From contig JAILWY010000008.1 of the NCBI GenBank assembly GCA_022113835.1, positions 3,402,001-3,466,000 of the forward strand: a stretch of DNA of 64,000 nucleotides, read 5' to 3'. The position numbers were made by a program, and so were the translations under genes. Positions 48,712-60,829 of the stretch are shown piece by piece (within the stretch, counting starts at the first letter, position 1; every line of letters begins with the position of its first letter). Source of the DNA: Atopsyche davidsoni (Eukaryota; Arthropoda; Insecta; Trichoptera; Hydrobiosidae). The notes under the pieces are model-generated. The model was given only the letters and a program-made list of their open reading frames with translations. It did no database searches and was not told the DNA's origin.

Positions 48712-49215
48712 AAAAACTAGCGGATACCCGGCGCGTATTACTACGCTTAATTAAGAAATAAAATACATTTTTTAATCAATACATCTAGCATTGCACATGG
48801 CCGTATATATATATTTTTTTCGTGAGATCAAAGAGTTTTTGTTTGAAAACTCTAGCTGTCAGATCATTTTTGTGATGCGATGACTGACCAGGCGATAGCA
48901 AATCTTTGATTTCCGACCAACCAGGATTGTTCGTAAATGTGATTTTTTGTTGTGGCACCCTGTATTATACAACGGCAACGTCATACTAATCTTAACAAAC
49001 ATCAAAATCAATGTTTTTTTGTTGGCAGCTTGCGTTATCCGCGAACATGTTGAAACTTTTGTATGAGAAATGTCAAAAATCTACTTAGTTAATAAACAGA
49101 ATTTTATTATTAATTGTTTAATTTAAGTAGCCTCAAACCATCTCAGTATTATTGGCTTTCAAATGAAACTGGTTTGGAGCACATCGGTTGGATGGTTCTA
49201 ATGTCTTTAGCAGCC
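48712..49215. repeat. Probable dispersed-repeat body of unknown class
   Basis: It begins with AAACTAGCGGATACCCGGCG and CGTATTACTACGC, a type of repeat end common in insect genomes, and leads into the tandem block at 49216. No terminal repeats or coding sequence were found, so class and limits are uncertain. Confidence 0.35.
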
Positions 49216-49470
49216 AAATAACCGCCGGTTTTTGAGTGTGTTTTATATATATAGATAGATTAATGCTCCTGAATTTAATGTAAATATTTGTACAAAAGGC
49301 AACATTTAACAAGTCACTTTTTAATGTATTTTTCACGCAAAATAATCTACTCAAATAACCGCCGGTTTTTGAGTTTGTGTTTTATATATATATAGATTAA
49401 AGCTCCTGAATTTAATGTTAATAATTGTACCAAAGGCAACATTTAACAAGTAATGTTTTCTATGTATTTT
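49216..49470. repeat. Tandem duplication of 137 bp
   Basis: AAATAACCGCCGGTTTTTGA starts at 49216 and 49353. Both units continue through a short TATA tract, CTCCTGAATTTAATGT, AAGGCAACATTTAACAAGT and TGTATTTTTCACGC. Confidence 0.9.
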
Positions 49471-52400
49471 TCACGCTCTTTTCCACTACAGACGACTCAC
49501 TGAAGGGTAGTTTTGTCGGGGCGATCCTCCGATCCTCCGAGGGTTGAAAACACTGTGCCTGGCGATTAATGCGAGACAGAATCTCTGCGGGATCTTTTGC
49601 TTTATGACTAAGTACGTACCCAGCCGGAGCTCAGACTCGGCGGTGGAGGAATGTTGGTTCAAATGATAAGTCTGGGGATATTTGAGAGCGACCCAGTGGA
49701 ATAAGCAGATAAAATTAAAAAGATTTGCATAAGTTATTCCGAGCTAGATATATCAGAGACAACATCCAACGCGAAAATTATATGCGTATGCTTTATGAAA
49801 GGCATTCGTTTTACTTAGCGCAACTTTTTATTTATTACTGCTGGTAATGTTGTGAAGAATTTATGTGCTGTAAAATAAATGCTTCAATAATGTTACTAAA
49901 TGCGCTGAGAATATTTAACGAGCTCATAAACCTGTGTAGTTTGACTTACTCTTTAATTAGCCAATAAATTTGTGTAGCGAGATAGTAAGAGTGCATTTTT
50001 TTATGACTGATAGTTAATAAAATATATTTATTGAAATGAAAAATATATATAAAGTGATATATTTCTATGTCAGCATTTATGTACAGAAACTAAATAATGC
50101 TAGTATTTTTTTCTATATAAGCAAGGTTTTTTAAGTCACACCAAAATTATGACTTTTTCTTTAAAATATCTCAGTAAGACTTTGATAAATATTTTTATCA
50201 GTAACATAAAAGTTTACCTATAGCAAAAGTCTTTCAATACTAAAATGCAATATTCTCTTCTTCAAGTAGCAATATTATATTGTACATTTGAAGAATTTTC
50301 AAGAACTCGTCTAGTCACGATCAATTTGTTTAGTTTGAAAATAAAACTCTGCTACAGTTTATTGTATTATTGGAAAACATATAAGTCCCCTTAAAATATT
50401 GCTGTGTTTAACTGTTTCAAGAATATTTGAGGTCTTGCAGGTAAGCTTAGGAAAAAATAATAAGAAAAATAGTTTTGCTAAAAATGAGCAAAGACAGTTG
50501 TCGATCGGAGACTCGAGATGTAATCGTCTACCACTTTAAAGACCCGCTAATTTCAGCAGACAAAAAAATAATAATTAAACCGAAAAAAACGACACTTAAG
50601 CGGCCAGTTAAAATATAATTTTAAACGCTAAGTTCGTGGTAATGTGATGCAAAGAGGGAGAAGTTTTCATATAAATTCGCAGTAAGCGGCTCGGCGACCT
50701 ATTAAGCCTCTCGCGGGTTTGTAAGTCGATACTGCAAATTAACCGAGGAATTCTTTTTTCTGGTCCAGAGAATTTTTATCACAAAGGCTGATAGCTCCAT
50801 CCCAGTTATTATATCTGCCCGGTGGAGTTGTACGGATTGAATATCTGGGGGTAGGCGGAGATAGGATGTCCCAGGGGGAGGTCGTATTTGATGTGGGATA
50901 TACTTACAATTATTAATATAAGACGTTACGAATATCAAGTAAATTCTAAAAAAAAATAATTACATGTTTTCACATGTATGCTTATAAGCACTAGATATTA
51001 CATTTAGTACAAAACAGGCCGCAAATCCAGGAAAAAATCAAAGGAAAAACCCAAGGAAAAAAGACGTTGGACTGAAGTCAAGTAAAGTAATAACATGTTT
51101 TACGACTAAATATTTTAAAACAACAATGCATCAGAATCAAAAATTTCATTAAAAAAATATTATTTTGTTTACGATGAGGGGTGTAAAAATTATATCATAT
51201 TCAACAGATATTAATTTACAAATACGCGTTACTAGTACGAATCTATCGTTCAAAATGATAAAGAGGAAATACCACTTACCGAATTGTGGTGTTTCGCACC
51301 GTAAAGCTGACCATCGTCAGAGCCGGCGTGTTATCTACAAAGCCCGCGGCATTATCTGGTTTGGACCGACCCTGGCAGTACCTTAATTAATGTGCTCGAT
51401 CCCTGATTAAACATCGCGCGACCAGTCTCTGCACCTATGTTCCCATATTCGTAGATTTCAAAGACCCAAATATTAGGTCTATAAATAATGTTTCATAATA
51501 AACCACCGGTTATCTGATAATTACCGCGCTTGATTGTAGACCACTTTGTTGACCAGGTTTTATTATTTATAAAAAATATTTAAAATTGTTAAATACACAC
51601 AATTCTCAATCGTGCAACTAAATCTGGCTGATTACAAAACTTTACATATACAAAAACTTTTTTTTATACAAGTTTTAAACAATATTTAGATAATTGATGA
51701 ACGCATGAAATAATGAGATTTTTTTAATACTTAGAAACTATTAGAAAATTGTCAGTTCATGTGTGAATCGATTGCTAAAATATTGGTTACTTAATAACTG
51801 AAAATATTAGTATTTTTTTAAAAATATTTTAAAGAGAAGCTTAGCCAATAAACTTTTTATAATATTTATAAAGCAACATACACATTTTTAGTAACCTTCA
51901 TGTTTATTTTTGAAGCGTTTTTATGATTTATGACTATAGTTATGATTTGACCTGTCTCTAGTAAATATGGCTACTGAAAGTAATATTTTTTTTCTATCAG
52001 GAGTGTTTTCAGCTTGTTTTAAAGCTGAGAGGCAAGTTGCTAAATATATTTTATGTATACGTGACCACAAGTATTTCAGTTTGGCTAGGAGGTTTGGTGT
52101 ATGCTCTCTGATGTAGTAGATAACCAGTTTGGTGGAGTTGTTGGCCGAGTGATTTTAATCGCCGATCTCTGAATGAAAACCGAGACCACCTCTCTTGCTG
52201 CTCGGTAAACACCATTTCCATTCCGACTTTATATGTCGTTTGATATACAGTAATTTACATTTGAATGGGCTCATAATCGAGTTCTAGAAATCGGCAAACA
52301 TGTACACTGACCACTGTGCAGCGAGTCATAAGCGAAATATTATCCCATCAGTAAAGCGAAAGTAATGGCACATTCCTGTACTGCGCCATAAACTACGGGT

Positions 52401-54325
52401 CACCCAGGATAACTTTACGGTTATCTTTAACTGCACATAGTTGTATTTAACTGGACACGGCTACGTCTCTGTAACAGGGTAACTGTAGCAGTAACAGTTA
52501 TCTGCGTGTAGTAGCACTCGGGTTTTTGGTATAATTGCTAATAACATTTTGGAATAACGACGGACGTGGGTACTCCATGTTAATTCGTGTACTTTACGAC
52601 ACGCGTTCCACGCACTAATTTATATATTAACCTATAGTTCATTAGTCTTACAGCTGGACTTATAATATTTCAATTATCATTGACTACATCAGAGAAAGCA
52701 CAGTGTTATAAAATATAAATTTAAAGGACACCTTAGCTAACCTTACCAAACTGAAACAAGCGTAGGCCCAAAAACACATGTAACCTCTCTACGGATTAAT
52801 CACTAAACCAAAGATCCAACAAACAAAAAAACAATTCAATTTACAATAACACTACTCTAAATATATGCCCAGTAGTCTAGAGGTTAGTACAATTGCACAA
52901 GGCATGTATTTTTTTAACGTTATACGAAGAAAATACCGAGAAACACCCTGTTTCTGAAACTCGCTCAATTAAACGGTATCCAAAGTAGAATTTCAGTCAT
53001 AAAGACGTTGACAGAAAAAACACGAAATAACTTTTCCTTTGAAAATATTTCTGAATTAATAAATCTTCTTTCGGGCCGGTCGTAAAATGACAAAAGACTT
53101 CAGTTCTTCAGGATATTTTCTCAAAATACTGGTCGGGTTACAAAACACAATATCAGCGAGTTAATAATATTAATATTTGCTTATATACGACATGGTTTGA
53201 TGTGAAAATACACGCTTGGGTATGATATGAAAAAATAATAAATTTGCTAATTGAGTTAAAATTAAAATTATATTACTACTTTGATGTAAAGAATGGTAAA
53301 ATTATTTCAGGAATAAAAAAAATCTTGATAAGTAAATTTATTTTGCTGTTAATATATAAAGTTCAACTGATATTCGATACAGTACAAAAGTTTATATTTT
53401 ATTTTGATATTTAAGCAAGTTTTAATGAAGATTATTTCATAAACATGTTTATTATCGTACGATTAGAAAACAGTAGTGGCGTATTGATGTTGGAATAAAA
53501 AACATTTATTATTCAAAATAGGTTTTTTTAAACATGTGATTTAGAGAAATTTGATAAGACTGCAGGCTATTAAATCGCTTTAATATTCCACCTGAAGGCG
53601 TTTAGAACCGAAGATGGATAACAACTCCAATGCGTAAAATATTTCTATTGTTTATATTACCGCAGTTTTAGTCATTAGCAAAAACATTTTTAACACGTTT
53701 TCAAAAACACTGTACTGATGATTAACAAAAAAAATTAAAAATCTCATAAACCTATCAGCTCTACAGATTTCTACGATAGGAACCTATTATAATTTATCAT
53801 CCACAACCATGTGATGAAAATATAATAATATCAATACTGAAAGGGTTTTGTTCACTGTGTTGCTTTACACAATTAATACCACAATATCACATCTCTCCAA
53901 ACGTTCATTGCCCATTTGTACGGCTGAGAAAAAGACGGACAAAAAAGAAACAAAATGAAATGTATGTTGTGTAAATAATCCTGAAAGATTTCCGTTTTCC
54001 TTTATTTTTTATGACTCTGTACATGCTCGAGGGATTGCTCTCGGGGGCGGCCTCGGAGGCTGGCCTTTTCATTTCTACTTTCTAAATATTTTCTGGCCTT
54101 AAGAGGTGTGTAATGGCTTCCACGGCACCGCTCGGGGAGAGGGTCTGCTAAGAATGAAGAGTTATTGCAGCTGGCCTCTGCTTCTGGGACTTTTTTTCGT
54201 ATTTACTTAAGTGCAACTTAGGTAGGATTTTAAAATTGAAATAATAATGAAAACGGTCTCTTAGCACGTTATTGAATCTACGTGTAATTGAAAAATATGA
54301 AATACAAAATCCGGTTAAGGGTCTA
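49471..54325. other. Non-coding sequence, no gene recognised
   Basis: GC-richer islands at 49480-49660, 50640-50900, 51240-51560, 52050-52650 and 53990-54180 have no supported exon. Around 52430-52510 the motif TAACTG/CAGTTA recurs several times, which would suit MYB-type sites but is unproven. Confidence 0.4.
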
Positions 54326-54329
54326 GGTC

Positions 54330-55105
54330 TCATAATAGAGTTTTTTTGATCATTTTCTAGTCCGTTTTGCGAAAAATCGACTGCATCAATCAAAAAAATT
54401 TAAATGCAAAAAGTTTGATACATCCCTTCTTCAGAATAAAATATATTTTTATTTCTTATAAATTTACTATTAATATGATAAATATGTGTTTTTCCGATTG
54501 AAGTATGGTTTCCCTTTTCCAAGAGTCCTAAACTGGACTGCCTCTGTTGTGCCAACCAGACACCAGAGGCAGTCCATTATCAGGCGAAATCGTGTCATTT
54601 AATTAATTAAATTGTGACTTTATTTTGCAATGCCGAAAATTGATTTTTAGTTGAGTATTAGAAAAAACTATAAATTATACATATCTATTTTTTTATATTT
54701 AATTAACGTCCATTATCAGGGTAAAATAAAATCATGAAGATGTTGAAAAATTGAATAAAATGACGACTTTTCAAAACCAAAGTTTGTTAAAGATTTATTT
54801 TTTTTAAATTTTTAAAATAATATATCGCACAGTGTTTATATTTAATATTTTAATTCCAATTGAAAAAAAGACTTTTAAATGTTTAGGACTCTTGGAAAAG
54901 GGACATGACGAATCTCCAAATTCCTACACTTCAATCGGAAAAACATATATTTATCATATTAATAGTAAATTTATAAGAAATAAAAATATATTTTATTTGG
55001 AAGAAAAGGTGTATCAAACATTTAGCATTCAAATTTCTTCGATTGGTGCAGTCGATTTTTCGCAAAACGGACTAGAAAATGATCAAAAAGTGGTCTCATT
55101 CATAT
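54330..55105. mobile_element. Large foldback element with about 210-bp arms
   Basis: The left arm (54330 to about 54540) runs TTTTTTGATCATTTTCTAG, GCGAAAAATCGACTGCATC, to TTCCGATTGAAGTATGG and CCAAGAGTCCTAAA. The right arm (about 54880 to 55105) is its diverged complement. The roughly 340-bp spacer has its own hairpin (GGACTGCCTCTG / CAGAGGCAGTCC). Open frames on both strands repeat the same peptide piece (AVDFSQNGLENDQK), as expected of mirrored arms, and are not taken as genes. Confidence 0.85.
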
Positions 55106-55387
55106 TAATAAGTTTTAATTAACAGAAATGATATTCTGATATGAAAAATACTATAAATATCCAATAGTGATTGAATTAAGTTCAAAATAAATTAATTCTT
55201 CTTCAGCGGGTGCTACTCCTCAGTGGAGTCTGGTGATCGTCTCATTGAGGATATACCCATGCTGAGCCAGTATTTATGCTTTTCCAAGGGGAAAATAGTG
55301 CAGTGAATCTCCAGGTCCTTAATTAATTATCACCCAGCAACTTACAAATCAATACAGACAAAAAATATATTTGTTTAAAAAAATAAA

Positions 55388-55408
55388 TTATATATATATA
55401 TATATATA
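55388..55408. repeat. Short (TA)n tract
   Basis: About ten TA units in AT-rich DNA. Confidence 0.9.
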
Positions 55409-55820
55409 GAGCGTATTTAAACTTAGATACGAAGTTAATTATCAGGGTCGACAGTTATAAATAGCCACTGTATGGACATCGCGGTGTACCTTGCAACCAT
55501 AATATCATCTGTTTAGCCTTCCTCTTGTTGTCTTTTGGGCAAGCCGGGACCACAGGGCCGCACAAAGGCTCCTCCTTGACCCACGGTGGAATAATTTAAT
55601 CCAGGTCCTACAGACTGGAGTACTCGGTGGCTTTCCGGTACAATAGAGGTCCAATTTGGAGTGGGGAGATGACAGAGATGCCAATATGTCCGTATCGCTT
55701 TACACACTAAGTTGATTTCCAATGCAAAAGCAATAGAGTTCAAATGTTTTGCTGAAATATTTATCGATGATTTAATTATTCACGATAGGGTGGTTTTACT
55801 GAATAAAATCGTTTGTGTTT

Positions 55821-56210
55821 ACAGCGATACGAATCTGATATGCCTCTGAGTGTCTTTTAGCAAAACTGTTCATGAATGAATATGTAGAAGTATCCAATTT
55901 CAATTATTGTTGTTTCAAGATATATTTTGTAATCATTTTCAATCAATCTATCTAGGAATATATACTAGAAGCAATATTTATAAATCTCATTTGGCATAAC
56001 AGATTTTTAGCTAAGATTTTACAGCGATACGAATCTCATATGCCTCTGAGTGTCTGTTAGCAAAACTGTTCATGAATGAACATGTAGAAGTATCCAATTG
56101 CAATTATTGTTGTTTCAAGATATATTTTTAAATCATTTTCAATCAATCTATCTAGGAATATATACTAGAAGCAACATTTATAAATCTCATTTGGCATAAC
56201 AGATTCTTAA
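55821..56210. repeat. Recent tandem duplication of 200 bp
   Basis: ACAGCGATACGAATCTSATA starts at 55821 and 56021. The two units match almost base for base through TAGCAAAACTGTTCATGAAT and CTAGGAATATATACTAGAAG to TTTGGCATAACAGATT, with few changes. Confidence 0.95.
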
Positions 56211-57855
56211 TAAACAGTCCTCTTTAATAGAACTGTAAGTATTATTATGCCTTTTACGAATAGATAACGAAATGCTTGTTTAATAAACGCGGAAGGAAAA
56301 CGCTTTAAATGTAGTATATTTTCAAGCATAATTCCAATCTGAACACAACAATCCTGAAAATGTATTTCAGCCCGAAAACCGAAATTAGTGACAAAGCACA
56401 GTGGTATATGCTTTTAAATAAACTCAGCACTTAAAGAGCAAACACTACAATTTTATCTAAGAGCGTACATTTCAGAATAATTAGTAGTGATATCTCTGTA
56501 AGCATGCAGGCGACATTGTCAAGCTATTTTGGTATCTCTAGCCTGTTTTGGATTCCGGGGTGGGGTTACCATATTTAAGGGTAGTAAAAAAACCCTGGAA
56601 ATAAATACATTCATGATGTAATTTCTTAACAATTAAAACGCATTTTAAAATAAGCACCACTCAAAGCAAAAAGGACGAGCAAGGTGTTTTTAATATTTGA
56701 AATAACAGGTTTACCCACAAAACCTATTTTTCAGGATTTTTTTCATGAACGTGGGTATTTTTGTTTAGGATGAATTTGATATTTGAAAATTAATGTTATA
56801 AACTATATCGTTTTCTTTAATATTGCAGAAATCATCCCTCTTTTGTATATGACTAACTGTATGATTTTGGCCACCCTATTGCGAGGGTTTCGTTTCGAAA
56901 CAAAGGCTTATAAGTGTATGGTATTTTAAACCCCAGAGTTTCCGCTACTGCCTTAGCACCATAGGGTTGAGCCCACCCTCGTTAAAAGTTATCACTTTCA
57001 GTTAACTCGCTTATGCTGATTTCGTAAAATAAAAATATATGTTTCTTTTGGTTTTAATTATGGTAATTTGATTATAAAACTAAACAATGAAAATTAATCA
57101 CAAAACATAAATTGAATTTAATGTGTGTTTCACGTACTTTTCATGAAGATACCATTAATTATAATTTTAATACGATAGAAAAATTATCAAGTTACCTTGA
57201 ACCAAATTTAATACGTATATGATCAATAGCATTATTTTAAAATCTTTTCATTACAAGACTTTTATATTTATATCTGAAATTTCTTTCACAGCAGGCAGAA
57301 ACAATACCAGGAACCTCCTTACTTCTACTATTTTCTTTCAAAACATCCTTTTCCATTACCGATCCTATACATACGCTCAAGGCACAATATGGCATCCATG
57401 CACAAGCAAAGAAACGGGAAGAGCAGCTTAAACAGTATATATTTAAAATTGAAGTGTTTATTATTACGTTGAATTTTCTTATTTATTATTTTTATTTTGA
57501 TCGCTTTATAAATATGAAATGTTAGCTTTCAAAATCTTCAAAAGATTTTTTTGAAGTACAAAAAAAATAACATTAATAAATGAGTCTTAAATCAAATTAA
57601 AAAAAAAATTCTGTTTAAATTTACGGTGAAAAAGACTGGACAGAGAAGCAGGAAGCATTCAGTCTCTAGAGGCTGTTGTGACGTCAGAGAACTGAAAAAT
57701 TTGGCCGACGACACGTACAGGCCTTATATCCAATGGAAATAATTAAACGAAAAATATATATATATGTATATTGCATAAACTAAAAAAAAAATACAATAGA
57801 AAGGAATAAATTTGCGAAAAACAGTTCGAAATAATTTTTTTTGTATTTTGTAAAA
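56211..57855. other. Non-coding sequence, no gene recognised
   Basis: The sequence is AT-rich. The open frame at 57219-57431 (+) has no recognised domain and no splice context. Confidence 0.5.
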
Positions 57856-57859
57856 TCCA

Positions 57860-58204
57860 AAATTATTGAGAGTACATCAATAAAATGTGCAAAAAAGGCT
57901 TGCCGGGTATTCAAAAAATCAAATATAAATTGTATATTATTCGTATTAGAGAATAGTGCAAAAACACATATCATTAATATATATATATATATGATCAACT
58001 AAAAGGCGATTATGTTGTGTTTTCTATACAGCGATAAATCCGATAAAAAAAACAAAAAAAATTATTATAACATAATCGCCTTTTAGTTGGTCAACTAATG
58101 ATATGTGTTTTTGCACTATTCTCTTATATATAATTTACATTTGATTTTTTGAATACCCGAAAAGCCTTTTCTGCATATTTTATAAGTGCACACTCAATAA
58201 TTTT
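57860..58204. mobile_element. Foldback element with about 150-bp arms
   Basis: The left arm runs AATTATTGAGAGTACATC, GGGTATTCAAAAAATCAAAT, GAATAGTGCAAAAACACATA to CAACTAAAAGGCGATTATG. The right arm is its complement from CATAATCGCCTTTTAGTTG to CTCAATAATT. The loop is roughly 50 bases. Pairing is near perfect in the inner 60 bases and weakens outward. No coding sequence. Confidence 0.9.
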
Positions 58205-58962
58205 GCATTTCACACTGGTTTGCAAAAATGTGCCTAATAATTTTTTTTTCTTAAAATTTCAATTATCATTGTATCCGCAAGGGCTTTTCCCATCGTCGCC
58301 CCTCAGCAATTCCACTCTGTGAAAAGTGAATTAATGACTAAGCCTTTCGGCTCCATTGTTTCAGTTTTAAACGTCACACTTACCACGAAGTCGGGGTTGA
58401 CTTTTTGCGGGCCAAGATTCAATTGTTCCAACTGAAAAATGGCCGCCTCGCATGCGTCCGGCGGTGAATGGCGGCCGGTGGGAATGGATTTGCGTTTAGA
58501 ACAGTAAATATGTGAAGTGTGGATTCGTCACGTGCTCTTTTGATGGCGTACGAATAAATTACATCGGGAACTAATGTGGCAGGAACACGACAATGTTCAG
58601 AGTCAAGTACTGACAAAAATTTTGATTACGGCGAGTACACGGTGACCCAGAAATAATGTCACAATAAAAAAAAATAATTTATATAATATTTTCGTACATC
58701 TTTTTAGATGGTCTGTTTATTGGAATATTATTAAAGCTTCAGCTTTCAGATAAGTGTCTGTGTTTTGTTTGATACTGCAGCGGTATTTGCTTTATAGCAC
58801 AATAATATTTTTGAGTAACGTTTTACGCTTGCTGCGTTCTGTTCTTTCAGACTAGTATTGCTAAAAACACTGTCATGCAATTCCTGAAACCTGAAATGAA
58901 CAAATAAAATGTTTATATCATACATTGATTCAATTTCAGCAGCAGTTACTCAAACTTAATAC
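58205..58962. other. Non-coding sequence with a GC-richer island
   Basis: The island at 58270-58610 contains AAAATGGCCGCC (YY1/PHO-like). The minus-strand open frame at 58419-58616 has no known domain. Confidence 0.4.
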
Positions 58963-59181
58963 GAAATTCAATATTTTTGACAGAAAGTACTTGGTGGAAT
59001 TCTATTTTAATATTTTAGAGTAGAATACTTGAGTGATTTTCCACATGTTCGTTTTTATTTGTGACCGGTTTCGCCAACCAATCACGTTGGCATTATCAAA
59101 CGGGAAAATCACTCAAGTATTTTACTCAAAAATATTCAAATGGAATTTCATCAAGTACTCTCTGTCAAAAATATTGAATTT
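58963..59181. mobile_element. Foldback family A, copy 5 (both outer ends present)
   Basis: Both outer ends are kept: GAAATTCAATATTTTTGACA on the left and TGTCAAAAATATTGAATTTC on the right. The minus-strand centre reads TTTGATAATGCCAACGTG, ATTGGTTGGCGAAACCGGTC, AC: stem II GCCAAC/GTTGGC, GAAA, palindromic ACCGGT. TTGATAA in place of CUGAUGA changes two conserved core bases. Confidence 0.88.
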
Positions 59182-60447
59182 CTTTATAGCATACTAAAAA
59201 AATATGGAAAGCCTGATTTACAGTGTTTTTTTATAAAATGTTATGCTTCCCTAAAAACCCGGACACAATTTACAATTTAAGCAGAATTTATCGCTCCAGC
59301 CAAAGTCGAACCCGAAACTTCACAGTCAGTCACTAAACATGGTAACTGCTTAATTTTATTTATTTAGCATAGTTAGAGCATATCTCAAAGCTTTGTTTGA
59401 CCGATGAAATAAATAAAAAAGCGACATGTTTGATGTCTCGATGAATTTGAGACACGATAAATATCACATTTATAAAAAAGTCACGTAATAAAACTATATT
59501 TTTTACATGAAAAAACCGTACCAAAAATGGGTTTGAATCAGATTATGATTTTATTTTTTTGGATACAAAAAGTACAATAAGTTTAGTTTATGTACATTTT
59601 TATAATGCTCTGAAAATTCCACGCAAGTTTTTGTATTCTAAATATGTTCAGGAAAATAAGAATGTCAAATATGTCACACGCAGTCACGTGAAATGACAAA
59701 TCTAACGTTTTGTATTAGACATGTGTATCACAGTGATATGAAAAAAATGGCCCTCGATATATAGCCACTCGACTTTTTGTTCTGTCGCTTTCAAGAATAC
59801 AAATATATATATAGGTACTATACATGTATATGTGGTAAAATATATACATTTTATTATTTTTATGGAAACGGCCCAAGAATATAAAAATGCGTGGCCTGAA
59901 AACAATCTTAGCATGCTTTTGCAAGCAACGAGTCTTATGTATGGAATATAATTTAGCTGTTCTTAAATTCATCAAAAATAGAGCAAATTGCGAAATAAAA
60001 ACTATAAATAACACAAGTGGATAATATTTGTAAAATACTAGCATTTTAGACTTCGGAAACGGCAGGTATTTTTATCTTTCGTCGATCAAACAATTATTCA
60101 TTTTAATAGTTTACAGTTATACAGGTTTTATTTTATTTTATTGCTGCATTTAATTTATGACAACTCAAGATGATTTTTTCCTGAGAGTTTCTTTAATAAT
60201 TTTTCAATATGTGAAAAAATAATGTACTTAATCATATCAATCAAATACAATGTATTTTCAAAGCTTGATAAAAATGTTTTCATTGTAAATACTAACCATT
60301 TTCATTATTAATATTTTGTTCATATATCTCATTGCAATTGCAAAAGTTATTTACACGATTTTTTATAATTGACTAAGCCTTTCACAAATTCGACTGGACT
60401 ATAAGAATGGTAGATCTTTAATATCAAAATTATCAATAGTTGTAGCC
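59182..60447. other. Non-coding sequence with a SINE tail fragment
   Basis: At about 60168-60240 CCTGAGAGTTTCTTTAATAA and AATGTACTTAATCATAT match the SINE body of the 24.7-kb copy on the plus strand. Otherwise nothing is recognised; overlapping open frames at 59702-60044 on the minus strand show no domain. Confidence 0.5.
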
Positions 60448-60821
60448 CAGTGGCTCTCAAACTTTTTTGGCCCACGGACTCCTTTTTATAGTCAAAACTT
60501 GCCTACGGACCCCCTTTCATAGTCAAAACTTGCCCGTCTCTATTGCGTTCCTGTATTAACCTTCCTGACACACCAAGATGCCTGTTATTGCTTGTATTTT
60601 ATGCACCTGTCTATATTTATATTTTATTTTTACTAAAAATTGCTAATAATTTGTTCATTGTTATTTATTTTAACTTCCATATTAATAAAAATGTGTCACA
60701 ATTTTTTTATTTTATATTAAACCTTGCGCGGACCCCCTGACGTTGTTCAGGGACCCCCAAATCGATTTTTAATTTTTTAAGCACCCCTTGGGGTCCGTAG
60801 GGATCACTTTGAGAAGCACTG
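60448..60821. mobile_element. hAT MITE copy 3 with 8-bp duplication
   Basis: The ends CAGTGGCTCTCAAAC and CAGTGCTTCTCAAAG (read inward) match copy 1, in the same orientation. The perfect duplication TTGTAGCC is at 60440-60447 and 60822-60829. The open frame inside (60543-60740) is not transposase. Confidence 0.95.
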
Positions 60822-60829
60822 TTGTAGCC

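Noticed and set aside
54832..55122. Plus-strand open frame of 96 residues
   Set aside because: It lies in the foldback arm, and its mirror arm encodes the same AVDFSQNGLENDQK piece on the other strand; no independent evidence of coding.
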